64,000 nucleotides of DNA, from positions 1-64,000 of the forward strand of contig NZ_CACRUY010000028.1 of NCBI RefSeq assembly GCF_902652685.1, given 5' to 3'. Each line of letters starts with the position of its first letter. Position 1 is the first letter of the stretch. The notes beneath the pieces are model-generated. The model did no database searches and had not been told where the DNA came from. It saw only the letters and a list, made by a program, of their open reading frames with translations. The DNA is from Mycobacterium sp. Marseille-P9652. GTDB taxonomy: Bacteria > Actinomycetota > Actinomycetes > Mycobacteriales > Mycobacteriaceae. Shown here one piece after another: positions 25,226-32,469 of the stretch. The position numbers and the translations under genes were made by a program.

Positions 25226-25990
25226 TCACCGCCGCTCGAGGTCGACCGCCAGCGGCCGGTGATCCGAGATCGGCATCGCTTTCGCCTCCACGGTGCTGCC
25301 GCGCAGCCGGCGGTCGTCGGTCAGGATGTGGTCGAGCTGGCGGTCCGGGGTTTCCGCGGGAAACGTCGCGGCCGCCGCGAGCGGTCGCATGCCCGACCAG
25401 CGACGCACGGCGGCCGGTGTCATGTTCAGGTCCCCGGCCAGCAGTCGCGGCCCGGGAAACCCGCGCAGGTCGCGGACCAGCCGGCGCAGCTGACGCCGGT
25501 TCCACCCGGGCACGAAGGACAGGTGCGTGTTGGCCACCGTCAGCGGGCCGAGCGGGGTCCGCAGCCGCGCGATCACCGCCGCGCGCGGTTCCTCGTCGAC
25601 GATCATCACGCGGTTCGGTCCGGGCAGGTACATCGGAAACCGCATCGGGATGCGGGGCAACCGCACCACCTGCCAGCTGGTCACCGGATACCGGGACAAC
25701 AGCGCGATCCCATAGGCCGCCGTGCCGGGCTGTTCGCGGCCGGTGGCCGCCATCCACGTCGCCCCCGGGGTGCCGGAGATCGCGGCGACGAACCGGTGCG
25801 CTACGGCGCCCATCGCCTCGGCCGCGACCGCCGTCAGGTCCGCCATCTCCGATCGCGGCTGGTCGCAGTCGACCTCCTGCAGCCCGAGCACGTCGGGATT
25901 CAGGTGGCGCACGCAGGCGCTCAGGCGCGCCGGATCCACCCCGTCACCCACCGTGCGGCCGTGCAGGATGTTGAACGTCGCCACTCGCAT
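25226..25990 (-). CDS. Endonuclease/exonuclease/phosphatase family protein
   Basis: 254 residues. TFNILHG, LQEVD (metal-binding Glu near 39), GDLNMTP (Asp/Asn near 198) and SDHRPL (catalytic Asp-His near 244) are the signature of the DNase I-like metal-dependent fold. Substrate may be DNA, phospholipid or a phosphorylated small molecule; a free-standing bacterial member without signal peptide is most often called only by family. It starts 5 bases after the acyl-CoA-dehydrogenase-like gene, in one transcription unit. Confidence 0.85.
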   Translation of the reverse strand: MRVATFNILHGRTVGDGVDPARLSACVRHLNPDVLGLQEVDCDQPRSEMADLTAVAAEAMGAVAHRFVAAISGTPGATWMAATGREQPGTAAYGIALLSRYPVTSWQVVRLPRIPMRFPMYLPGPNRVMIVDEEPRAAVIARLRTPLGPLTVANTHLSFVPGWNRRQLRRLVRDLRGFPGPRLLAGDLNMTPAAVRRWSGMRPLAAAATFPAETPDRQLDHILTDDRRLRGSTVEAKAMPISDHRPLAVDLERR

Positions 25991-25995
25991 GGGGC

Positions 25996-26940
25996 TCAGT
26001 GCGGCCGCCCGGCCAGCCGGCCGAGCTCGGCGAGGTCGCGCTCGGCGTGGCTCTGGCGGATGTAGATCGTTAGATCGGCCACCCGCTGGGCGTGCCGGCC
26101 GTCCTGGCACAGCGGCCCGGGGCCCAGCGCGCGGCCGGTGCGGGTGATCGCCTCGTCGGCGGCGTGCTCGACGACCGTGCGGGCGCGGCGGGCCAGCAAC
26201 TGGGCGCTTCCGGAGCGGTCGAACGGGTCGCAGTCGATGTGCGCCGCCGCGGTGGCCAGCATGGCGTCGCCGGCGGCCAGCGCGGCGTCCACGGCGCCCA
26301 GGTGAGCCAGCGTGTAGGCGTCCGCGGACTTGCTGTCGGCGCTGCGGTAGAGCGGTTCGGCGACCCGGCGGGCGCCGCCCAGCCAGCAGGCGGCGACACC
26401 GATGGCCCCGTGCCAGTACCCGGGCCGGTCCTCGTAGTCGCCGGGGTCGCCGACGGCGACCGCCTGGGCGTTGGTGAACAGCACCGACCGGGTGTCGCTG
26501 CCGGCCATGCCCGCGTTCCACCACGTGCTGGGCAGCGCCTTGACGGCGGGCTCGCTGACCGTCACCGCGAACAGGCCGCGTCGCCCGTCGTCGAGGCGGG
26601 CGGTCACCAGCGCGTGAGTGCAGAACCCGGCCCCCGCGCACCACACCTTGCTTCCACTCAGCGTGAAGAGGCCGCCGTTGACGTTGGCGGCCGTCACCAC
26701 CGCGTCGGGTGACTCGGCTCCCCACACGCCCCAGAGCTGATCCGGGTCGGGCGGCTTGCCGCCCAGTTCGTCGAGGATCGCGACGGCGTCGACGTGCGAC
26801 TCGGCGATGCGGGCGGCCACGATGTCGTCCTCGGCCAGCTGCGCCAGGCGCTGCCACCGTTCAAAGGTGCGACCCGACGCGGGAAGTGGCATCTCGAGCC
26901 GCCCCGACTCCAGCCAGTGCTTGACAACCCCCGCCGTCAC
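25996..26940 (-). CDS. Acyl-CoA dehydrogenase-like protein
   Basis: 314 residues, about 70 shorter than standard enzymes. The central flavin-binding part is recognisable (GGLFTLSGSKVWCAGAGF and the loop around SDTRSVLF) and a helical C-terminal domain ends RVADLTIYIRQSHAERDL, similar to the acyl-CoA/acyl-ACP dehydrogenases that occur with PIG-L deacetylase, GT2 and methyltransferase genes in actinobacteria. The usual catalytic Glu is not evident. It overlaps the degraded GT2 gene by 4 bases, fitting a remnant of that gene set. Confidence 0.72.
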   Translation of the reverse strand: MTAGVVKHWLESGRLEMPLPASGRTFERWQRLAQLAEDDIVAARIAESHVDAVAILDELGGKPPDPDQLWGVWGAESPDAVVTAANVNGGLFTLSGSKVWCAGAGFCTHALVTARLDDGRRGLFAVTVSEPAVKALPSTWWNAGMAGSDTRSVLFTNAQAVAVGDPGDYEDRPGYWHGAIGVAACWLGGARRVAEPLYRSADSKSADAYTLAHLGAVDAALAAGDAMLATAAAHIDCDPFDRSGSAQLLARRARTVVEHAADEAITRTGRALGPGPLCQDGRHAQRVADLTIYIRQSHAERDLAELGRLAGRPH

Positions 26941-27563
26941 GCGCAGTCACCCGCCACCGATCTCCCCGGTGACCCGAGGCGGTGAGCGAACCCGTATGGC
27001 GCCCGAGCCGGGGTTCGCGCCGATGTGATGGCAGGAAGGTCTGAGTTGCGGCGGACGGCGTAGCCGGCCGTCTCGAACCGCGTGAACAGGTCGGAATCCG
27101 CACCGGAGCCTAGCGTGCGGAAGCCCCCGACACGCCAGTAGGCGTGGGCGCTGAATCCCATGTCGACGCCGGGCAGGCGGTCCTCCCAGACCATGTCCGC
27201 GCCGAACTCCAGTTGCCGGACCAACCAGCCCGGGTGCACGCGCCTACCGGCGTCGATGGTGGCGTACCAGCACTGGGCACCGTCGCCGAGCAGCGAGCGG
27301 GCGTAACCGAACCCGACCGCGCGGGCGGTGCCCGCATTACCGACGTCGACCCCGATGAAGTGCACGTCCTGGCCGTATTCACCGGCCAGTTGGGCGCTGC
27401 GGTCGTCGCTTCCGTCGAGGACCACGACGATGACGACGGGGACCGGCACACACAGCGCCGCGGTGAGCACCGCGCGCAGGCAGGCCGGCAGCTGCGCGGC
27501 CGCGTGGTGGGCCGGAATCACCACGGCAGCCCCGTCATAGGAGCGGAAGACAGGGGCTGACAT
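26937..27563 (-). CDS. GT2 glycosyltransferase, shortened and probably inactive
   Basis: 208 residues. VIPAHHAAAQLPACL, VLDGSDDRS, NAGTARAVGF and the GVDMGFSAHAYWRVGGF acceptor part show the GT2 family. In the expected metal-binding site (normally TDAD) this copy reads IDAG, and the segment joining LEFGADMV to the GVDMGF helix is only some nine residues, about 35-40 fewer than I expect from relatives. Both suggest loss of activity. The reading frame is still open. Neighbours expected from this gene set (methyltransferase, PIG-L deacetylase) are absent. Confidence 0.65.
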   Translation of the reverse strand: MSAPVFRSYDGAAVVIPAHHAAAQLPACLRAVLTAALCVPVPVVIVVVLDGSDDRSAQLAGEYGQDVHFIGVDVGNAGTARAVGFGYARSLLGDGAQCWYATIDAGRRVHPGWLVRQLEFGADMVWEDRLPGVDMGFSAHAYWRVGGFRTLGSGADSDLFTRFETAGYAVRRNSDLPAITSARTPARAPYGFAHRLGSPGRSVAGDCA

Positions 27564-27642
27564 AACCGAAAGACTTCCCCACTCGGGCCGACCCCTAAAC
27601 AGGCGACCAACAGACTCCCAAGGTGCCGGGCGATCCGGCCAG

Positions 27643-27667
27643 GTTGCCCACCGGAGTCCGCGGGTAT
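27643..27667 (+). promoter_or_regulatory. SigF-like promoter of the nucleotidyltransferase gene
   Basis: GGTTG ending at 27646 (consensus GGTTT), 15-nt spacer, GGGTAT at 27662-27667. Predicted start near 27674, six bases before the ATG at 27680. Confidence 0.4.
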
Positions 27668-27679
27668 CACTCCCGCACG

Positions 27680-28264
27680 ATGATTCAGACGGTGACACCC
27701 GGTGAGACGGCGGCGAATACGCCCTCGTGCGCCCAGCTGCGCGCGGCATTGCGCTGCGCGGCCTCGGCGCTCAAGGAGAAGGGACCGCCCTTCGCCCTGG
27801 CGGGCGGGTACGCGCTGTGGGCCTACGGCGCGCCGGAACCGAGCCACGACGTCGACCTCGTGGTGGCCGAATCAGACGTCGACATGGCGGTGGCGACGTT
27901 GGGCGCCGCGGGATTCGCCGTCGAACACCCGCCGGAGGACTGGCTGTTCAAGGCCCACGCCGACGGCGGGGTGGTCGACGTGCTGTACCGCGTCAACGGC
28001 GAGCGGGTCGAACCGGAGACCCTGGACTGTGCAGAACGACTTGATGTGCTTGCCATTTCGATGCCCGTCTTACCCCCGACGGTGGTGGTGATCCAGCGGT
28101 TACGTGCGCTGGGCGAGCACTACTGCGATTTCGCCAAGCTACTGCCCGGCGTGCGGGCGGTGCGCGAACGGCTGGATTGGCCCGCTATCCGGGAGCGGAC
28201 CGCGGACAACGACTACGCGGTGGCCTTTCTGGTGCTGGCCGACCGCCTCGGCCTCACTACTTGA
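27680..28264 (+). CDS. Nucleotidyltransferase-fold protein
   Basis: 194 residues. FALAGGYALWAYGAPEPSHDVDLVV (about 38-62, shown here as two motifs: AGGYALWAYG and SHDVDL) is the G-G/S and D-x-D pattern of the pol-beta-like nucleotidyltransferase fold, as in AbiEii toxins and tRNA or aminoglycoside nucleotidyltransferases. No antitoxin partner is adjacent, so a toxin role is not supported. ATG 27680 has no ribosome site but lies directly after a SigF-like promoter. It ends 3 bases from the convergent Rho_N gene. Confidence 0.72.
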   Translation: MIQTVTPGETAANTPSCAQLRAALRCAASALKEKGPPFALAGGYALWAYGAPEPSHDVDLVVAESDVDMAVATLGAAGFAVEHPPEDWLFKAHADGGVVDVLYRVNGERVEPETLDCAERLDVLAISMPVLPPTVVVIQRLRALGEHYCDFAKLLPGVRAVRERLDWPAIRERTADNDYAVAFLVLADRLGLTT

Positions 28265-28267
28265 GGC

Positions 28268-28525
28268 TCAGTGGTTGCGCAGCTTGGCGACCAGCTTGTC
28301 CTTGGTCAGGCTCGAATACCCGGACATGCCAAGCTCTTTGGCTCGTTTCCTCAGCTGGGGCACCGTCCAGTCGGCGTACGAGCCGGCCTTGCCGCCCTTG
28401 CGCGCGACCGACGACTTACCCCGCGCAGCGGCGGCATTCGAAATCCGCGCCGCCTTTTCCTTGGAGTCACCCTGCTTGCGCAGGTCCCGATATAGCTTCT
28501 CGTTCTTGATCGACGAATTCGGCAT
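28268..28525 (-). CDS. Small Rho_N/SAP-like domain protein
   Basis: 85 residues. AGGAGG sits ideally before the ATG at 28525. The N-terminal half is very basic (KNEKLYRDLRKQGDSKEKAARISNA style); the C-terminal half YADWTVPQLRKRAKELG with SLTKDKLVAKLR is the helix-extended-helix of Rho termination factor N-terminal and SAP domains, which bind nucleic acid. It is probably a small nucleic-acid-associated stress protein. A SigF-like promoter with one mismatch lies upstream. Confidence 0.82.
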   Translation of the reverse strand: MPNSSIKNEKLYRDLRKQGDSKEKAARISNAAAARGKSSVARKGGKAGSYADWTVPQLRKRAKELGMSGYSSLTKDKLVAKLRNH

Positions 28526-28563
28526 TATCGACCTCCTGTGCGCGAGTGAGACACAAGGGCAGG

Positions 28564-28588
28564 ATGCCCGCGCCGGGAGCAACAAAAC
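28564..28588 (-). promoter_or_regulatory. SigF-like promoter of the Rho_N gene (one mismatch)
   Basis: Minus-strand GTTT (28588-28585), 15-nt spacer, GGGCAT (28569-28564; consensus GGGTAT). Predicted start near 28557, giving a 31-base leader with a strong ribosome site. Confidence 0.4.
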
Positions 28589-28631
28589 ACCCGCGCGTCC
28601 CGGAAAAAGCGCACCTATACAGCGTCGCGCC

Positions 28632-28656
28632 GCTTACCTAGGATTTGGGGGGGTAG
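28632..28656 (+). promoter_or_regulatory. SigF-like promoter of cheB (one mismatch)
   Basis: GCTT at 28632-28635 (consensus GTTT), 15-nt spacer, GGGTAG at 28651-28656. The predicted transcription start coincides with the GTG at 28663, suggesting a leaderless message. Confidence 0.4.
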
Positions 28657-28662
28657 TCGGAG

Positions 28663-29682
28663 GTGGTGATCGAGGCGACCAACGAACCTGACCGTTTGCT
28701 CGGGGTGGTGGCGATCGGCGCCTCGGCCGGGGGTGTCGAAGCGCTCTCGACGCTGGCCGCCGGCCTGTCGGCCGACCTCCCGTACGCCTATCTGATGGTG
28801 CTGCACGTGCCGCCCGGCGCGCCGAGCATCCTGGCCCGCATCGTCGACCGGAACGGACCGCTGCCCGCCGTGCCCGCCGAGGACGGCACACCGCTGGAGC
28901 CGGGGCACATCTACGTCAGCGTCCCGGATCACCACCTGCTCGTCGCTGACGATCGCCTGGTCCTGTCGCGGGGACCCACAGAGAACGGCCACCGGCCGGC
29001 CATCAACGCCCTGTTCCGCTCGGTGGCGCTGACCTACGGCGCCCGCGCGATCGGCGTGCTGCTCTCCGGCATGCTCGACGACGGCGTCCGGGGCCTGGCG
29101 GCGATCCGAAGGCGCGGCGGCACCACCATCGTCCAATCGCCCGACGACGCCCTGTTTCCCGCGATGCCGGTCAATGCGCTCGAAGCCGGCGTGGTGGACC
29201 GGCAGGCGGCGGCGACCGACATCGGCGCCGTGCTCAAAGAGCTGTCGCAGCAAGAGATAGAGGATCCCGCCATGGAACCCGACGCGGCGATGGAGATTGA
29301 GAACCGCATCGCCATGATGTCGCGGTTCTCGACCAACTTCGACAGCGAAAAGCTCGGCCCGCCGTCCGGGTACACGTGTCCCGATTGCAACGGATCGCTG
29401 GTTTCCCTCACCGAGGGGAACTTCCGCTGTCAGGTGGGCCACGCCTGGACGGCGGAGGCCCTGCTGGCCGCCCGCGACCACGAGGTCGAAGGCGCGCTGT
29501 GGATCGCATTGCGCAGCCTGCACGAAAAGGCGCGGCTGGCAAGGGAGTTGGCAGACAGGACCGAGGCGGGCATGATGTCCGGCCGGTATTCGGCGATGGC
29601 TCGGGAGACCGAACGGGCCCTCGCGGTGCTCAGCGACCGGTTGTCCACCGGTAAGCCTCGGGAGGGCGGCGGCGATGAATGA
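28663..29682 (+). CDS. cheB: CheB-type protein-glutamate methylesterase with zinc-ribbon tail
   Basis: 339 residues. The methylesterase domain has the catalytic triad Ser21 (IGASAGG), His48 (VLHVPPG) and Asp139/140 (SGMLDDG). There is no N-terminal receiver domain, unlike chemotaxis CheB. The C-terminal part has CPDC and a later FRCQVGHAW, a four-ligand zinc-ribbon-like site, followed by a helical bundle. Such stand-alone CheB proteins pair with CheR-PAS proteins in non-motile bacteria and are thought to modify signalling partners. GTG 28663 or 28666. It overlaps the next gene by 8 bases. Confidence 0.87.
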   Translation: MVIEATNEPDRLLGVVAIGASAGGVEALSTLAAGLSADLPYAYLMVLHVPPGAPSILARIVDRNGPLPAVPAEDGTPLEPGHIYVSVPDHHLLVADDRLVLSRGPTENGHRPAINALFRSVALTYGARAIGVLLSGMLDDGVRGLAAIRRRGGTTIVQSPDDALFPAMPVNALEAGVVDRQAAATDIGAVLKELSQQEIEDPAMEPDAAMEIENRIAMMSRFSTNFDSEKLGPPSGYTCPDCNGSLVSLTEGNFRCQVGHAWTAEALLAARDHEVEGALWIALRSLHEKARLARELADRTEAGMMSGRYSAMARETERALAVLSDRLSTGKPREGGGDE

Positions 29683-30433
29683 GGCGCAGCCGGCCGTCCG
29701 CATCGAGGTCGAGACGGAGCCCGACGCCACGGTGCTGGTGACCGACGGCGTGCTGGACAGCTCGACGTACCGCGGCGTGCGGGACACCGTCATCAAGGCC
29801 GCGCTCGACGAGCCGCGCGCGGTGATCGTCGATGTCAACCGCCTGTCGGCGCCGTCCTCCTCGGCCTGGACCGCGTTCACCAGCGCGCGCTGGCACGTGA
29901 GCGTCTGGCCCGACGTGCCGATCATGCTCGTCTCCGGCGCGCCGCAGGTGCGGCGGGCCATCAGCGGAAGTGGGATCGCCCGCTACGTGCCGGTGCATCC
30001 CACCCGTGAGCTCGCGCTCGAAGCCGCGCGCGGCACGACGTCGCAGCTGCGCCGGCGGGCGCGCGCCGCGCTCCCTCGCTCGCGGGCCAGCCTCGCGGCC
30101 GCCCGCGGGCAGATCACCGACTGGCTCACCACGTGGAACGCCGCCGAGCTGATCCCGGGCGCCGCCACGGTCGCCACCGTCTTCATCGAGAACGTCCTTG
30201 ACCACACGCACACCGCGCCGGTGCTCCTCATCGAGAATCATCGCGGCGCCGTCACCGTCGCCGTCGAGGACGGCAGCCCCGAACTGCCGGGCCGGCACGA
30301 GGACGGCCACCGCGGGGCCGAGATCGTCTCGGGGCTGGCGATCGTCGCGGCTCTCTGCCGCTCGTGGGGCAGCACCCCGACGTCGTCGGGCAAGACGGTC
30401 TGGGCCGTGGTCGGCCGGGAGAACCAGCTCTAG
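29675..30433 (+). CDS. STAS-HATPase anti-sigma regulator
   Basis: 252 residues. Residues 5-115 look like a STAS domain with NRLSAPSSSAW where antagonists carry their phosphorylatable serine. Residues 135-250 resemble an RsbW-type ATPase: the N-box FIENVLDHT near 173-181, then VEDGSPELPG and HRGAEIVSGLAIV. A chain having both antagonist and kinase-like domains could respond to its own phosphorylation state. The overlap with cheB and the 50-base gap to cheR place it in one signalling operon. Which sigma factor it controls is unknown; SigF is the natural candidate. Confidence 0.78.
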   Translation: MNEAQPAVRIEVETEPDATVLVTDGVLDSSTYRGVRDTVIKAALDEPRAVIVDVNRLSAPSSSAWTAFTSARWHVSVWPDVPIMLVSGAPQVRRAISGSGIARYVPVHPTRELALEAARGTTSQLRRRARAALPRSRASLAAARGQITDWLTTWNAAELIPGAATVATVFIENVLDHTHTAPVLLIENHRGAVTVAVEDGSPELPGRHEDGHRGAEIVSGLAIVAALCRSWGSTPTSSGKTVWAVVGRENQL

Positions 30434-30483
30434 CCCCGCGAGTAAGGTTCAAGTCCTTCGGCTCTTCATCGGACGGGACTTGC

Positions 30484-32337
30484 ATGGACGCGACGACTGA
30501 CGAGGCTTTCGAGGCCTTGTTGCGCTACATGCGGGATTCCCGTGGCTTCGACTTCACCGGGTACAAGCGGACCTCGCTCATGCGGCGCGTCCGGCACCGC
30601 ATGGACCAGTCCGGCTACACCTCGTTCGAGGAGTATCTCGACTTCCTGCAGGCCAGTTCCGACGAATTCACGGCGCTGTTCAACACCATCCTGATCAACG
30701 TCACGTCGTTCTTCCGCGACCCGGAGGCCTGGGCGTACATCGGCGACGAGGTCATTCCGCGGATGCTGGCCGAGCGCGGCCCCCACGACCCGATCCGCGT
30801 CTGGAGCGCCGGATGTGCCTCGGGGCAGGAGGCGTTCACCCTGGCGATGTTGCTCGCCGAGACGCTCGGACCCGAGGCGTTCCGGCAGCGGGTCAAGATC
30901 TACGCCACCGACGTCGACGAGAACGCACTCGCCGAGGCGAGGACCGCGTCCTACGATGCCAAGGCCATCGAATCGGTGCCCACGGACCTGCTCGCCCGCT
31001 ATTTCGAACAGGTCAACGGCCGCTACGTCTTTCACAAAGATCTGCGCCGAGCCGTCATCTTCGGCCGCAACGACCTGGTGAAGGACGCGCCGATCTCGCG
31101 TGTCGACCTGCTGGTGTGCCGCAACACGCTGATGTACCTCAACGCCGAGACGCAACGAAACGTGTTGAGCCGCCTGCACTTTGCCCTCGCCCCGCAGGGC
31201 ACCCTGTTCCTGGGCCACGCCGAGATGCTGCTCAGCCACGGGGACCGGTTCACCCCGCTGAACCTCAAGCACCGGATCTTCCGCAAGGCGCTCGGCACGC
31301 ACAGCGGCGTGGACCGCTACGACCCGTCGGGCCCGTTCTACGAGCGCCAGACCGAGGTGCCAATTCTGGCGACGGTACGCGATCTGGCCTTCCGGGCCAG
31401 CCCCGTCGCGCAGATCGTGGTCACCGGCGAGGACACCGTCGCCATGATCAACCAGCAGGCGGAGAGCGTCTTCGGCCTGTCGGCCCGCGACATCGGCCGC
31501 CTTCTGCGTGACCTGGAGGTCTCCTACCGCCCGGTGGAGCTGCGCGCCTACCTGGAACAGGCGAAGGTGGAGCGGCGCTCGGCGCGGATTCAGGACGTCA
31601 AGTGGCAACGGCCGGGCGCCGAGACGGTGTGGTTCGAGATCCACGTCAATCCGCTCGTCGACGCGGAGAACGGACTGCTCGGCGTCTCGGTCGTGTTCTT
31701 CGACGTCACCGCGACGCGTGCCCTGCTCGACAAGGTGGTGCACACCAACCGCCAGCTCGAGGCCGCCTACGAGGAGTTGCAGTCCACCAACGAGGAGCTC
31801 GAGACCACCAACGAGGAGCTGCAGTCCACCGTCGAGGAACTCGAGACGACGAACGAGGAGCTGCAGTCCACCAACGAAGAGCTCGAGACGATGAACGAGG
31901 AGCTGCAGTCCACCAACGACGAGCTGCACACCATCAACGACATGCTGCGCGAACGCACCGTGGAGCTGGACGAGGCGAAGAACTTCCTGGACTCGCTGAT
32001 CGACTCCGTCCGGCTGGGCATGGTCGTCGTCGATCGCGAGATGAACGTGATCCTGTGGAACCGCGGCTGCGAGGAGCTGTGGGGCCTGCGCGCCGACGAG
32101 GCCTCGGGTTCGAGGCTGACGGCCCTGGACATCGGATTACCGCTGGACGGCGTCCGCCCCCTGATCGGCAATGCCTTCGTCGACCCGGACAGCACCGGGG
32201 TAGTGGAGGTGGAGGCGGTCAATCGGCGTGGCCGGCCGGCCCGGATCCGGGTCACCTGCACCTCGTTCCGGTCGGTGGAGGGGGCCGCTGAGGGGGCCGC
32301 AGCCGGGGCGCTTCTGCTCATGGAGGTCGTCGGCTAG
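30484..32337 (+). CDS. cheR: CheR methyltransferase with PAS domains and coiled coil
   Basis: 617 residues. CheR N-terminal helical domain (1-85) with YKRTSLMRRVRHRM; SAM-binding domain with WSAGCASGQEAFTLAM and YATDVDENAL, then LLVCRNTLMYL. Residues 310-425 form a PAS domain, 430-486 a coiled coil of 14-residue EELQSTNEELETTN units, and 500-617 a second PAS domain. It methylates glutamates of a receptor-like partner or itself; no methyl-accepting protein is present here. Mycobacteria do not swim, so this is a non-chemotactic signalling use. Confidence 0.87.
   Translation: MDATTDEAFEALLRYMRDSRGFDFTGYKRTSLMRRVRHRMDQSGYTSFEEYLDFLQASSDEFTALFNTILINVTSFFRDPEAWAYIGDEVIPRMLAERGPHDPIRVWSAGCASGQEAFTLAMLLAETLGPEAFRQRVKIYATDVDENALAEARTASYDAKAIESVPTDLLARYFEQVNGRYVFHKDLRRAVIFGRNDLVKDAPISRVDLLVCRNTLMYLNAETQRNVLSRLHFALAPQGTLFLGHAEMLLSHGDRFTPLNLKHRIFRKALGTHSGVDRYDPSGPFYERQTEVPILATVRDLAFRASPVAQIVVTGEDTVAMINQQAESVFGLSARDIGRLLRDLEVSYRPVELRAYLEQAKVERRSARIQDVKWQRPGAETVWFEIHVNPLVDAENGLLGVSVVFFDVTATRALLDKVVHTNRQLEAAYEELQSTNEELETTNEELQSTVEELETTNEELQSTNEELETMNEELQSTNDELHTINDMLRERTVELDEAKNFLDSLIDSVRLGMVVVDREMNVILWNRGCEELWGLRADEASGSRLTALDIGLPLDGVRPLIGNAFVDPDSTGVVEVEAVNRRGRPARIRVTCTSFRSVEGAAEGAAAGALLLMEVVG
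31771..31941 (+). repeat. 42-bp tandem repeat encoding a coiled coil
   Basis: Three complete 42-bp units beginning at 31771, 31813 and 31855 and a partial fourth, inside cheR. They encode 14-residue units of two heptads with Glu/Leu at fixed positions. The DNA copies have diverged at synonymous sites. Confidence 0.85.
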
Positions 32338-32389
32338 GCCGGCGGACTGTCCGGCATGCGAAACGTAGCGCGGCAGACGAATCGCCGAC

Positions 32390-32414
32390 GTTTTGGTGCC
32401 CGCAGGCCGGGTAC
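32390..32414 (+). promoter_or_regulatory. SigF-type promoter of the GT4 gene
   Basis: GTTT at 32390-32393, 15-nt spacer, GGGTAC at 32409-32414; predicted start near 32421, about 50 bases before the GTG at 32470. Confidence 0.58.
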
Positions 32415-32469
32415 GCCCCTGACCTCAAGGGACAGACATTGCGCCGTTGAGCAGGAAGTGGGTGGGTCG

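Noticed and set aside
27680-28525. Toxin-antitoxin pair (nucleotidyltransferase and Rho_N gene)
   Set aside because: The genes are convergent, not an operon, and the small protein is a Rho_N/SAP-like nucleic-acid binder with its own promoter.
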